Assembly (NCBI RefSeq): GCF_002295065.1
Contig: NZ_NSGG01000002.1
Coordinates: forward strand, 248,001-312,000
Source of the DNA: Mesorhizobium sp. WSM3859
Lineage (GTDB): Bacteria > Pseudomonadota > Alphaproteobacteria > Rhizobiales > Rhizobiaceae
Reading direction: 5' to 3'
Length of the DNA stretch: 64,000 nucleotides
The translations under genes were made by a program, and so were the position numbers. A model generated the notes under the pieces. That model saw nothing but the letters and a program-made list of their open reading frames with translations, was not told the origin of the DNA and searched no databases. Position 1 is the first letter of the stretch. Each line of letters opens with the position of its first letter. This document shows positions 27,385-35,814 of this stretch, piece by piece.

Positions 27385-28827
27385 CTATTCCGTCTTCGGC
27401 GTGGTCATCTGCTCGCCCATGGCCTTCATATCGGCGTCCTCGCCTTCCTTGGACTTGGACGGCACCTTGAATACCTGGCCGGGCCAGATGCGGTCGGGAT
27501 CGCGGATCTGGTCCTTGTTGGCGAGATAGATGGTCGAGAAGCGCGTGCCATGGCCGTAGACGCGGCGCGAGATGCGCCAAAGCGTGTCGTTGCGGCGGAT
27601 GATGACGGCGCTGTCGGCATGTTCGAGCTTCGGCGCGACCGTCTCGGCCACGTCGGTCGACGGCGTCGCCTCGGCGACCTTGGCCGGAGCTTCGGCGGGC
27701 TTAGCCGCTTCGGCCGTCGCCGCCGGCTTGGCTTCCGCGGCCTGGGATCCGGCACCCTGGACCTGGGCGAGTTTGGTCTCGGCCGGCTTGGCCTCGCCCG
27801 TCTTCGTCTCATTCGGAGCGACGGCTGCGATCGACTCGCCAGGCTCGCGCTCGAACGGCACAGCGGCGCGAGCGACGACCTTGACGCCGTCGCTGTCCAG
27901 GCCATCGACATGGATGGTGTAGTTGCCGACCGGGATGTCGCGGGTCGCTTCGATCAGGAAATGGCCGTCAGCGGAGGTCCGCGCATCGCCAAGCAGGATG
28001 GCGTCGGCATAGGCGCGCACCTTGCGGCCGGGATCGGCCGTGCCGGCGACGAAGATCTTGCTGCCGTCGATCTCGACCGCTTCGACGGCGATCTTGGGCT
28101 CCGCCGACGCCGAGGCCGTGTCGGATGCAGCCGGCGCGGTCGTTGATGGAGCGGTCGATGCGGGGGCCTGGGCTGCCGGTGCCGCCTGCCCGGTGGCGGC
28201 CGGCGCCGCCGGCTTGGTCTCGGCCTGCGGCACGGTGATCAGTTGCGAGGCCTTGCCGGGCTCCTCGACCATGGCCAGCACCTGGCCGGTCGGGCTTTGC
28301 GGCACCGAGACGACAGCGGTCTGAGCCGAGGCGATGGCCGTGCCGCCCACCGTCTGGCGCAGCGTGATCGTATAGTCGCCCGGCTTCAGCGGATCGTCGA
28401 GCACGATGGCGAAGGCGCCGTCGGGGCCGGAATCGGTCGAGCCGAGCACCGTGCCGCCATTCAGGATCTCGACCTTGGCGTTGGGCGCGGCGCTGCCGGC
28501 GACGACGATCGAGCCATTGCTTTCGACGCGCACGACATCGAAGGTCGGCAGCGTCGGACCGGCCGCGGCTGCGGGCGCCTGGGCGGCCGGTGCCATGGCG
28601 TTGTTGGCCGGCGCCATCGTGTTGGCCGGAGCCTGGGGCACGCGCCCCTCTGTACTCGTGCTCGAGGATTCAGCCGGTTTTGCATCGGTCTGCGGCAGCG
28701 CCGCGACCTGCGCCGGCTTCTGGTTGTTGATGTAAGGGTCGAGCGCGCCCGACCCGTAGGCGACCGCCGCGACGACGACAACGCCGCCCGCCGCGAACAA
28801 AAACGCCTTCGAAGGATTGATAGCCAT
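27385..28827 (-). CDS. LysM domain envelope protein
   Basis: A 480-residue protein with one N-terminal membrane helix (residues 9-26, AFLFAAGGVVVVAAVAYG), two or three immunoglobulin-like repeats separated by Ala/Pro/Glu-rich linkers, and a C-terminal LysM domain (VIIRRNDTLWRISRRVYG ... IWPGQVFKVP) that binds peptidoglycan. The repeats read IDGSKIFVAGTADPGRKVRAYAD and share a pattern with the earlier SNGSIVVAGSAAPNAKVEI. ATG 28827 has TAAGGGGG upstream; the frame extends to 28890 without support. It diverges from the LOG gene. Confidence 0.87.
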   Translation of the reverse strand: MAINPSKAFLFAAGGVVVVAAVAYGSGALDPYINNQKPAQVAALPQTDAKPAESSSTSTEGRVPQAPANTMAPANNAMAPAAQAPAAAAGPTLPTFDVVRVESNGSIVVAGSAAPNAKVEILNGGTVLGSTDSGPDGAFAIVLDDPLKPGDYTITLRQTVGGTAIASAQTAVVSVPQSPTGQVLAMVEEPGKASQLITVPQAETKPAAPAATGQAAPAAQAPASTAPSTTAPAASDTASASAEPKIAVEAVEIDGSKIFVAGTADPGRKVRAYADAILLGDARTSADGHFLIEATRDIPVGNYTIHVDGLDSDGVKVVARAAVPFEREPGESIAAVAPNETKTGEAKPAETKLAQVQGAGSQAAEAKPAATAEAAKPAEAPAKVAEATPSTDVAETVAPKLEHADSAVIIRRNDTLWRISRRVYGHGTRFSTIYLANKDQIRDPDRIWPGQVFKVPSKSKEGEDADMKAMGEQMTTPKTE

Positions 28828-28888
28828 AACTTTATATTGCCCCCTTAGCCACCTAACGCCCGGTCTAGCGTGTTTTCCTGAGTCCGAC

Positions 28889-28912
28889 AAGAAAAAGCCC
28901 GCCCGCGGGCTT
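28889..28912 (-). terminator. Minus-strand terminator-like hairpin upstream of the LysM gene
   Basis: Read on the minus strand: AAGCCCG, loop CGGG, CGGGCTT, then T residues. It lies about 62 bases upstream of the LysM start and in the divergent gap before the LOG gene, so it does not follow any minus-strand gene in this window. Confidence 0.6.
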
Positions 28913-28947
28913 GACCCCGCCGACCGTCCCTATAACCAATCATCGCC

Positions 28948-29559
28948 ATGAACACGATTCGATCCGTCTGCGTCTATTGCGGCTCGTCTCCGGGCCGCGA
29001 CGAGGCCTATATCAAGGCCGGCCACACGCTTGGCCGCTCGCTTGCCAAATCCGGGTTGCGCCTCATCTATGGCGGCGGCACCAAGGGCATCATGGGCGCC
29101 GTCGCCGATGGCGCGCTCAAGGCCGGCGGCAAGGTCACCGGCATCATCCCGCGCTTCCTGATCAACAGAGAAGCGACCGAGACCGCGCTCGACAAGCTCG
29201 ACGAATTGCTGATCACCGACAACATGCACGAGCGCAAGCACAGCATGTTCGAAAAATCCGACGCCTTTGTGGCGCTGCCGGGCGGCATCGGCACGGTGGA
29301 GGAGATCGTCGAGATCATGACCTGGGCGCAGCTCGGCCATCACCGCAAGCCGATCGTCTTCGCCAACGTCAAGGGATTCTGGGACCCGATGCTGTCGCTG
29401 ATCGAGCATATGTCGGAGGAAGGCTTCATCCACACCGCGCATCGCGTGAAGCCGCTGGTGGTCAACGACCCGGAAGCGATCGTCGCCGCCATCATGGTGG
29501 CGGGCTCGTCCGTCGACGCGCCGACGGAAGGCGTGCAGTCGGTGATAGACAAGATGTAG
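28948..29559 (+). CDS. LOG family protein (TIGR00730 Rossmann fold)
   Basis: A 203-residue phosphoribohydrolase-like protein. The active-site motif PGGIGTVEE lies near residue 111, with Arg and neighbours in MHERKHSMF before it. Members of this family release free cytokinin-type bases from nucleoside monophosphates in plants and some bacteria, and others act as general nucleotide 5'-monophosphate phosphoribohydrolases. In a plant-associated genus a cytokinin role is possible but not shown by the sequence. It diverges from the LysM gene. Confidence 0.92.
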   Translation: MNTIRSVCVYCGSSPGRDEAYIKAGHTLGRSLAKSGLRLIYGGGTKGIMGAVADGALKAGGKVTGIIPRFLINREATETALDKLDELLITDNMHERKHSMFEKSDAFVALPGGIGTVEEIVEIMTWAQLGHHRKPIVFANVKGFWDPMLSLIEHMSEEGFIHTAHRVKPLVVNDPEAIVAAIMVAGSSVDAPTEGVQSVIDKM

Positions 29560-29560
29560 A

Positions 29561-29667
29561 GTGAATAGTGAATAGTGAAATGGGTGCATCGCAGATCGAA
29601 GTCTGTCGACTGCTAACTACTCACTACTGACTACTGACTACTGACTATTCACCATTCACCACTCACC
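29561..29667. repeat. Seven-base tandem repeats in inverted arrangement
   Basis: The left part has GTGAATA twice plus a partial unit; the right part, from about 29616, has repeats of ACTACTG grading into ACTATTC, ACCATTC and ACCACTC. The two parts are roughly reverse complements. The right end encodes the last residues and stop codon of the LysR gene that follows on the minus strand. Confidence 0.8.
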
Positions 29668-30539
29668 GCCCTCCTCAAATCCCCAATCACCGACCGCCGG
29701 TCATTGCGCCGCCAGGCGAGATGGATTGACACGCTGCGCTTGAACCAGGGCAGGTCGCGGAAGATCACGCCGGGAGGGGCTGCGCTTCGCAGGCTTGCCT
29801 GGACCGTGGCGAGGCCGAGGCCGGTGCCGACCAGGCCGAGCGAGGTCAACGGGTCGGCCGTCTCATAGGCGATGTCGGGCATGAAGCCCGATTCGGCGCA
29901 GGCCGCCAGGAACTGCGCCCGGTTGGTGTCGCCGGGCTGGCGCACGACCGTGATCCAGACGCGGCCGTCGAGCAGGCCGGGCGTAATGTCGGCGACATCG
30001 GCGAGCGGGTCGCCCTCCGGCATTGCCAGCACCAGCGGCTCGCGCCGCACCAGCATGCTTTCAAGGTCGGGATCGCCCTCAAGCACCGGGGAATAGACGA
30101 AGCCGAGATCGAGCACGCGCTGCCGCAGATCCTCAAATTGCGCCGCCGTTCGGCGGCTGCGCAGTTGAAGGTGGAAATGCGGGCGCTCGTGGCGAAAATC
30201 CCGCAGCATCTTAGCGACCAGCCCCGAATGCACCGCGCCCTCGACATAGCCGATGGCGAGGCTGCCCGCGGCTCCGCTGGCGAGGTTGCGGCCGAGCTCT
30301 TCCAGCCGCGCCGCGTTGGCAAGCAAGGCGCGCGCCTCAGCGAGGAAGGCCCTGCCCTCGGCGTTGAGATGGACGCGCTGTTTCACCCGCTCGAACAAAG
30401 TGACGCCGAGCTGCTCCTCGAGCTGCATGATCTGCCGGCTCAAGGGCGACTGCGAAATGTGCAGTTGCTCGGCGGCGCGGCCGACATTGCCGGCCTCGGC
30501 GACGGCGACGAAATATCTGATCTGGCGCAGGTCGAGCAT
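29649..30539 (-). CDS. LysR family transcriptional regulator
   Basis: A 296-residue LysR regulator with N-terminal helix-turn-helix LRQIRYFVAVAEAGNVGRAAEQLHISQSPLSRQIMQLEE, most like the BenM/CatR group. Its effector domain begins around residue 90. The divergent neighbour is a muconolactone isomerase-like protein, which fits a role in aromatic catabolism, although no other catabolic gene is nearby. The C-terminus AVSGEW is encoded within a simple-sequence repeat, so the original end may have been altered. Confidence 0.92.
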   Translation of the reverse strand: MLDLRQIRYFVAVAEAGNVGRAAEQLHISQSPLSRQIMQLEEQLGVTLFERVKQRVHLNAEGRAFLAEARALLANAARLEELGRNLASGAAGSLAIGYVEGAVHSGLVAKMLRDFRHERPHFHLQLRSRRTAAQFEDLRQRVLDLGFVYSPVLEGDPDLESMLVRREPLVLAMPEGDPLADVADITPGLLDGRVWITVVRQPGDTNRAQFLAACAESGFMPDIAYETADPLTSLGLVGTGLGLATVQASLRSAAPPGVIFRDLPWFKRSVSIHLAWRRNDRRSVIGDLRRAVSGEW

Positions 30540-30558
30540 TTTTTCGCCCTCCGGATTA

Positions 30559-30573
30559 AGACCATGAAGGTCT
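30559..30573. promoter_or_regulatory. Dyad in the LysR / isomerase-like gap
   Basis: AGACCATGAAGGTCT is a perfect dyad of 5-bp arms around a 5-base centre, lying between the divergent LysR and muconolactone isomerase-like genes. It lacks a clean T-N11-A pattern, so it is a weaker candidate than the other LysR sites in this window. Confidence 0.4.
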
Positions 30574-30655
30574 GAACTGTAGCCTAATCAGTCTTAGACA
30601 GTCTGGCCAGCTAGCGCGATATCTCCAGCAATCAACCAGCCCAAAGGAGACCGCC

Positions 30656-30946
30656 ATGCAGTTCTTTGCCCTGCTCACCCGCAACACCCAGAAATTCAGC
30701 GACGCCGATTTCGCGCCGTTGCTCCCGCCGGAGTCCGAACAGCGCAAGACGCTCTACGTGCAAGGCGCGGTGCGCCAGATCTGGAATCGCGGTGACGTCC
30801 CCGGCACGGGCATCATGTTCGAGGCGGCCGAAGAGAAGGAAGTGCGCGGCCATCTCGCCACGCTGCCGCTGATCGAGGCCGGCATGATGGACATAACGGC
30901 GATCGTGCCGCTCAACCCTTACCCGGGTTTTGGACCGAAGCGGTGA
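30656..30946 (+). CDS. Muconolactone isomerase-like small protein
   Basis: A 96-residue ferredoxin-like protein. The central stretch PGTGIMFEAAEEKEVRGHLATLPLIEAGMMD is close in pattern to muconolactone delta-isomerase, which acts in the beta-ketoadipate pathway, and to YciI-like proteins. Its ribosome binding site (AAAGGAGACC) is excellent. It diverges from a LysR gene, its likely regulator. The assignment rests on pattern only; real isomerase activity is not assured. Confidence 0.7.
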   Translation: MQFFALLTRNTQKFSDADFAPLLPPESEQRKTLYVQGAVRQIWNRGDVPGTGIMFEAAEEKEVRGHLATLPLIEAGMMDITAIVPLNPYPGFGPKR

Positions 30947-30987
30947 GGCAACGGCAGCATTAGCTGCCGCCGCCTTCCTGGCAGCGC

Positions 30988-31839
30988 CTATCCGCGACCG
31001 AAGAGACGGCCGAAAAGTCCTGGGCGCGCGCCGCCATAGCGCTCGGGCAGCGGGCGGGTGAGCAGGAACTGATCCAGGCCCTCGACGGTCTCCGTGCCGC
31101 AATAGCTGCATCGGAGCGAGCGGGCCAAGGGAACGATTTCCTTCAGCACGGCGCGGAATCCCTCACCATCGATCGGCACGTCCTTCGCCATCCTGAGCTC
31201 GTGCGAGACTATTTCCATGCCAAGGAAGCGATAGCCACGCTTTTCGAGCGCGGCGCGCAGCTTTGCCAGAGACGGCTCAGCGCCCCAGAACTCGAAGCGC
31301 GTCGGCCGGATGCGGGTGTCCGCCGCGATTTCCAGTCCGAGATCGCCGATCGCTTCGGTCGGAAGAATGAGCGGCGCCAACGCGGCAAGCGAATGCCGTT
31401 CCACGGCGAGCGGAAAGGCCAGCGCCTCGGCGACCCTGCCGGCTATCTGTTCGAAACCAGCGATTTCCTCGGTCGTGAAGTAGAAGTCGCGGCGGCCCTC
31501 GCCATGCTGCTCGGCGATAAAGCAGGCCGGGCAGTTTGCGGCGACCAGATCCTCGCAGAGCTTTTCCAGAAAAGCATAGTTGCGCTGCGACCCTTTGGGC
31601 GTCAGCAGCCCATCGCGCGGCATCAATTCGTTTGGCCGGGGTGTAATCTTCAGGCGCAGGATCGGCATCGACGCGGCGGCGCGCAGCAGCGCCATGTTCA
31701 CCCTGGTATGGATGAAAAGCTCGCCGCCATCGGGGCGGTAGCGGACCAGGCCGCGATGCGGTTCCGCCTCGCGGATGACTTCTTCCGTCTCCTCGTTTGA
31801 GACCTGTTCGCCGGTGACCGGAAATTGCAGCAAGGTCAT
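30988..31839 (-). CDS. DUF695/RraB-like protein
   Basis: A 283-residue protein of uncertain family. The stretch FYFTTEEIAGFEQIAGRVAEAL resembles DUF695, and FWGAEPSLAKLRAALEKRGYRFLGMEIVSHE resembles the RraB (RNase E inhibitor-like) fold, often found together. A Cys pair in LRCSYCGTE and a Gly/Arg-rich tail are seen near the C-terminus. No function is assigned; it is transcribed alone. Confidence 0.6.
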   Translation of the reverse strand: MTLLQFPVTGEQVSNEETEEVIREAEPHRGLVRYRPDGGELFIHTRVNMALLRAAASMPILRLKITPRPNELMPRDGLLTPKGSQRNYAFLEKLCEDLVAANCPACFIAEQHGEGRRDFYFTTEEIAGFEQIAGRVAEALAFPLAVERHSLAALAPLILPTEAIGDLGLEIAADTRIRPTRFEFWGAEPSLAKLRAALEKRGYRFLGMEIVSHELRMAKDVPIDGEGFRAVLKEIVPLARSLRCSYCGTETVEGLDQFLLTRPLPERYGGARPGLFGRLFGRG

Positions 31840-31903
31840 GCGATCGCCCCCAATCGCGGTGGTCGGGTCATCCTGCCAGTTTGTCGGGCCGGAGCCTAGT
31901 GGC

Positions 31904-32278
31904 TTACGGCCAGGCGTCCTGCATCGCGTTCACCGACAACCAGGCCATCATCGGCAACGCGACCAGCAGCGCCAGCCGCAGCCCCGCGGATCGCGCCTGG
32001 TCGGGCTCCTGACGCTGAAGCCGGCGCCAGATCTGGAATGCAGCGGCAAGGATGAGCAGCGCGTAGAAGCCGGCCAGCAGCCACAGCGCCGTCTGGCCGG
32101 ATATCGCGATGCCGTTGTTCTCGAGCACCTTGCCGAGCAGCATAGCCGGCCCGGCGACGAAGAAGGCGATGGTGATGCCGAACAGGATGCCGATCATCGC
32201 GCCTGGAAAGGACGTCGCCGAGAGCGCGACGAGCAGCGCCAGCAGGATGAGCAGGGTGATGAACGCGCGCTGGCTCAT
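31904..32278 (-). CDS. Hypothetical membrane protein
   Basis: A 124-residue protein with about four hydrophobic segments, starting MSQRAFITLLILLALLVALSATSFPGAMIGILFGITIAFFVAGPAMLLG, so it sits in the inner membrane. ATG 32278 has AGGGGA eight bases upstream and is preferred over GTG 32284. It is divergent from the ProC-like gene. No family recognised. Confidence 0.7.
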   Translation of the reverse strand: MSQRAFITLLILLALLVALSATSFPGAMIGILFGITIAFFVAGPAMLLGKVLENNGIAISGQTALWLLAGFYALLILAAAFQIWRRLQRQEPDQARSAGLRLALLVALPMMAWLSVNAMQDAWP

Positions 32279-32461
32279 GGCCACATTCCCCTATCGGATG
32301 CGGCGGAATGTACTGGTTCGGCCTTAATTGTACGTAACGGCAACGACCTGTCTTTCGAAGCGCTCCGGGCGCAGCTTGGCCAAAACCGCCCTCCCCTTGC
32401 CGGCAACGAAACCGTCGCTATTGTCGGCGGCGATCGAAGACGGACGCGGGTGAGAAACTCA

Positions 32462-33232
32462 ATGAAACTTGGCTTTGTCGGCACGGGCGCGCTGAGCTCG
32501 GCCATCGTCACCGGGCTGAAGTCGCTACCGGGCGAGACGACGCCAGTGGTGGTCTCGCCGCGCAACGAGGCGATCGCCGCCGAGCTTGCCGCTCGCTACC
32601 CGGATGTGCGCATCGCCGCAGACAATCAGGCGGTGCTCGACCAGTGCGACACGGTCATGCTGGCGGTACGGCCGCAGATCGCGCGCGAGGTGCTGAAGGA
32701 ACTGCGGTTCCGGCCGGACCATCACGTCATCAGCCTGATCGCCACCATGTCGCGCGAGGAGATCGCCGGCCTCGTGGCGCCGGCGGCGCATGTGAGCAAG
32801 GCCCTGCCCATGCCGATGATCGCGCGCCTGCAGGGCGCGACGCTTATCTGCCCGCCGGACCCGATCGTGGCGGGGTTCTTCGGCAGGCTGGGCGGTGTGA
32901 TCGAGGTCGAGGACCAGGGCGAGTTCGACGCGCTCAGCGTCGTCACCGCGACCTATGCCAGCTATTTCAAATATCTCGACACGATCCATGCCTGGGTGCG
33001 CGGCCAGGGTGTGCCGGGCGACAAGGCACGCGACTACATCACCAGCATCTACAAGGCGCTGGCCAACGCGCCGGACACGGCGCCGAATGACGATTTCATG
33101 CATCTTGCGCAGGACTATGCGACGCGCGGTGGGATCAACGAGCAGGTGCTGCGCGAGCTGACCGAGTGTGGCACCTTCGAAGCCTTCGCGGAGAGCCTCG
33201 GCAGCGTTCACCAGCGTATTGTGGGGAAGTAG
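32462..33232 (+). CDS. ProC-like NADP-dependent oxidoreductase
   Basis: A 256-residue protein with an N-terminal Rossmann fold (MKLGFVGTGALSSAIVTGL) and the all-helical dimerisation domain of pyrroline-5-carboxylate reductases, including SKALPMPMIARLQGATLICPP. True ProC makes proline from pyrroline-5-carboxylate; this divergent member may use another substrate. ATG 32462 is the family start; the open frame to 31775 is read-through of unrelated sequence. Confidence 0.82.
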   Translation: MKLGFVGTGALSSAIVTGLKSLPGETTPVVVSPRNEAIAAELAARYPDVRIAADNQAVLDQCDTVMLAVRPQIAREVLKELRFRPDHHVISLIATMSREEIAGLVAPAAHVSKALPMPMIARLQGATLICPPDPIVAGFFGRLGGVIEVEDQGEFDALSVVTATYASYFKYLDTIHAWVRGQGVPGDKARDYITSIYKALANAPDTAPNDDFMHLAQDYATRGGINEQVLRELTECGTFEAFAESLGSVHQRIVGK

Positions 33233-33366
33233 TCGTCGCTCCGCCGGAGCAAGCCGCAGCGCACCGTTACGGTCGAAAGCGGCGTGCTCCTACACGGACC
33301 ATGGCCAGCAAGTCGCCTGGGGATTGCCGGAGAGATTCTCGCGAAAGCGTGCCTATCCGCCAGTCT

Positions 33367-33468
33367 AGAGCGTTTCACCGTTTCACGGAAACGGCGAAGC
33401 GCTCTATCTCTTTGTTTTTACGCAGTTCCGGACGGAAAACCGATCACACTTTTCCTGGAACTGCTCTA
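33367..33468. repeat. Short palindromic repeat, family B copy 2
   Basis: Full-length family B element: left hairpin AGAGCGTTTCACC... ...GCGCTCT, then GTTCCGGACGGAAAACC and CCTGGAACTGCTCTA. Its right end contains the TAG stop of the small membrane gene on the minus strand (33466-33468). Confidence 0.9.
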
Positions 33469-33648
33469 GCGCCGCTCCGGCAGCATCCGCAGAACAAAGC
33501 CGACCATCAGCCCGAGAATGAAGCCGAGCGGGCCTGTGATGAAGATGCCAAGCAGCGGACCCTGATTTGCTTCCGGCGTGAAGATGACCGGACCGACGAA
33601 ACCGCCGAGAAAGCCGATCGCACCCAGGATGACACCCCATTTAAGCAT
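33466..33648 (-). CDS. Small two-helix membrane protein
   Basis: A 60-residue protein with two hydrophobic segments (LKWGVILGAIGFLGGFVGPVIF and LLGIFITGPLGFILGLMVGFV). ATG 33648 is preceded by a strong GGAGG; the open frame extends further but without support. Its stop codon lies in a family B repeat. No family recognised. Confidence 0.65.
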   Translation of the reverse strand: MLKWGVILGAIGFLGGFVGPVIFTPEANQGPLLGIFITGPLGFILGLMVGFVLRMLPERR

Positions 33649-33751
33649 TGGTCCCTCCGTCCGCTGCAGCAACCTCAACAGATTCCCGCATCGGAACCAA
33701 GCCACTGCATTAGCGTTGCCTCAGACACGACAACAATCTTTGGAGATCGTC

Positions 33752-33835
33752 ATGCTGCGAGGCGGATTGCTTTGGCTTATCGGGATTCCGTTGCCCATCA
33801 TCCTTATTCTTTGGCTCCTCGGCTATCTACACTAG
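33752..33835 (+). CDS. 27-residue membrane peptide
   Basis: Encodes MLRGGLLWLIGIPLPIILIL followed by WLLGYLH, one membrane helix with a short polar end. GGAGAT lies eight bases before the ATG. It resembles very small membrane peptides that recur in Rhizobiales genomes and are usually left unannotated. A GC-rich hairpin at 33851-33875 follows. Coding status is likely but short length limits certainty. Confidence 0.55.
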   Translation: MLRGGLLWLIGIPLPIILILWLLGYLH

Positions 33836-33883
33836 CCAATGATGAAAGCAGGCCGGGACGGTAGCCGTTCCGGCCTTGCAGGC

Positions 33884-34600
33884 TCAGGCCGCGCCGGTCA
33901 ATTCGACAGCCGTGCGCACGCGGGCGAGCACCTCACACAGCATGTCGTGCATGGCCTTGCGGGCCCCGGCGGGGTCGCCGGCCTCGATCGCTTTCAGCAC
34001 CTTGCCATGCGCGTCGAGATCGCCCACCGGGTGACCGAACAGCGCGTTGGTGGTCGGCACGCTATATTGCAGCGCGGTGTGGATCAGCGCCGAGAGCGGC
34101 AGGAAGAAGCGGTTGCCGGTGGCGGCAAGCACCGCTTCATGGAAAGCGGCGTCCGACAGGACCGGATCGCCCTGGCCGCAGGACGCGGCGCGCATCGCTT
34201 CGAAGGCCTTGCGGATGGCCGCGATCTCGTCCGGGTTGTTGCGACTCGCGGCAAGGGCCGCTGCCTCGCATTCGAAGCCCAACCGCACTTCCAGAAGCTC
34301 GATGATGAAGTGGCGAGGTGTGGCGCTGGCGCGCAGCCAACCCAGCACGGAAGGGTCCAAAAAATTCCAGTCCTTCAGCGGGCGGATGCGCGAGCCGCGC
34401 CGCGGGCGGGTGAGCAGCAGGCCTTTGGCCCACAGGATCTTCACCGCTTCGCGCGCCGCACTTCGGCTGGCGCCGAAGCGGGTGCAGATCTCTTCCTCGC
34501 CGAGCAGCGTCGCGCCGGGCGGAAACAGCCCGCCGAGAATCTCGCGGCCGAGACTGTTGGTTATCTCGTCTGTCACCGACGCGGTCTGGTTGCCTGCCAT
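33884..34600 (-). CDS. GntR family regulator (FadR/FCD subfamily)
   Basis: A 238-residue regulator with an N-terminal winged helix (LGEEEICTRFGASRSAAREAVKILWAKGLLLTRPRRGSRI) and a helical FCD effector domain. FCD members bind carboxylate or sugar-acid ligands. It diverges from the idnD-idnO pair and is their probable repressor; a dyad lies in the 164-base gap. The symbol is not given because several FCD regulators control such genes. Confidence 0.92.
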   Translation of the reverse strand: MAGNQTASVTDEITNSLGREILGGLFPPGATLLGEEEICTRFGASRSAAREAVKILWAKGLLLTRPRRGSRIRPLKDWNFLDPSVLGWLRASATPRHFIIELLEVRLGFECEAAALAASRNNPDEIAAIRKAFEAMRAASCGQGDPVLSDAAFHEAVLAATGNRFFLPLSALIHTALQYSVPTTNALFGHPVGDLDAHGKVLKAIEAGDPAGARKAMHDMLCEVLARVRTAVELTGAA

Positions 34601-34671
34601 TTGTCCCGGCCCGTTTTTAGCCTGCCAACAACCGGTCGGTGTTACCTCACCGAGCCGCGTCTGTCCATATC

Positions 34672-34691
34672 ATCTGATTTGTCAGATAAAT
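34672..34691. promoter_or_regulatory. Candidate GntR operator before the idn genes
   Basis: ATCTGA (34672-34677) and TCAGAT (34682-34687) are perfect inverted 6-mers spaced by TTTG. An overlapping imperfect dyad, ATTTGTCAGATAAAT, lies at 34677-34691. The site sits between the divergent GntR and dehydrogenase genes. Confidence 0.6.
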
Positions 34692-34764
34692 GCAGTTGAA
34701 GCCGCCGCGGCTTTCCTGTTAGCTGCGGGAAGAGAAAATTAGAGCGGAGCAGCGGAGAGCCGGT

Positions 34765-35814
34765 TTGTCGCCAACATCCTCCATGCGGGCTGTGGTGCTA
34801 CGCCAGCCGCTCGACCTCAACGTCGAGGAGCGCACGACGCCGGAGCCCGGCCCCGGCGAGGTGCTGATGCGCATCGCGCGCGGCGGCATCTGCGGCTCCG
34901 ACCTACATTATTTCCGCCATGGCGGCTTCGGCACCGTGCGCATGAAGGAGCCTATGATCCTCGGCCACGAGATCGCCGGCCGCGTCGAGGCGCTCGGCGC
35001 CGGCGTTTCCGGGCCGGCGGTGGGCACGGCGGTCGCCGTCAATCCGGCCAATCCTTGCGGCGTGTGCGCCTTCTGCCGCGCCGGACAGCCGATCCATTGC
35101 CTCGACATGCGCTTCCTCGGGTCTGCGATGCGCACGCCGCATGTGCAGGGCGGCTTTGCCGAGCATCTGGTCTGCCGCGCCGAAAACGCCGTGCCGCTGG
35201 CGAAGGGCTCCGATCCTACCGCCGGCGCCTTCGCCGAGCCTCTCGCCGTGACGCTGCATGCGGTGGCCCAAGCGCCGGTCTATGGCAGCCGCGTGCTGAT
35301 CATGGGCGCCGGACCGATCGGCACGCTGCTGGTGCTCGCGGCGCGCTTTGCCGGCGCGCGCGAAGTGGTCGTCACCGACGTGCAGGACAGGCCGCTGCAA
35401 TATGCCGCCAAGGCCGGCGCCGACCGCACGATCAATGTCGCCACACATGCCGAGGCGATGGACAGCTACGCCGCCAACAAAGGGTATTTCGACGTCGTCT
35501 TCGAGGCCGCCGGCCAGGGCGCGACAGTGGCCAGCGCCTTGCCTATCATCAAGCCGCGCGGCACGCTGGTGACCGTGGGCCAGGGCGCGACGGCGGAGCT
35601 TTCCATGTCGATCATCGTCACCAAGGAGATCCAGGTGAAAGGCAGCTTCCGTTTCGACACCGAATTTGCGCTTGCGGTCGACCTGATCGGCTCCGGCCGC
35701 ATCGACGTCGCGCCGCTGCTCAGCAACACTTTGCCGCTAGCCGAGGCTCGAAAAGCCTTCGATCTGGCCAGCGACAAATCGCAATCGATGAAGGTGCAAA
35801 TTGCGTTCGACTGA
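34765..35814 (+). CDS. idnD: L-idonate 5-dehydrogenase-like zinc alcohol dehydrogenase
   Basis: A 349-residue medium-chain dehydrogenase. The catalytic-zinc region ICGSDLHYFRHGGFG and GHEIAGRVEALGAG, the four structural-zinc cysteines in NPCGVCAFCRAGQPIHC, and the cofactor loop GAGPIGTLLV are all present. The match to L-idonate 5-dehydrogenase (L-idonate to 5-keto-gluconate) is supported by the next gene, an IdnO-type SDR. TTG 34765 with GGAG seven bases upstream is the likely start; the first ATG (34783) lacks a ribosome binding site. Confidence 0.85.
   Translation: MSPTSSMRAVVLRQPLDLNVEERTTPEPGPGEVLMRIARGGICGSDLHYFRHGGFGTVRMKEPMILGHEIAGRVEALGAGVSGPAVGTAVAVNPANPCGVCAFCRAGQPIHCLDMRFLGSAMRTPHVQGGFAEHLVCRAENAVPLAKGSDPTAGAFAEPLAVTLHAVAQAPVYGSRVLIMGAGPIGTLLVLAARFAGAREVVVTDVQDRPLQYAAKAGADRTINVATHAEAMDSYAANKGYFDVVFEAAGQGATVASALPIIKPRGTLVTVGQGATAELSMSIIVTKEIQVKGSFRFDTEFALAVDLIGSGRIDVAPLLSNTLPLAEARKAFDLASDKSQSMKVQIAFD

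Noticed and set aside
29561..29667. Possible CRISPR array
   Set aside because: Units are seven bases with no spacers; simple tandem repeat only.
33851..33875. Terminator after the 27-residue gene
   Set aside because: The stem is good but lacks a T tract, so it was not listed as a terminator.
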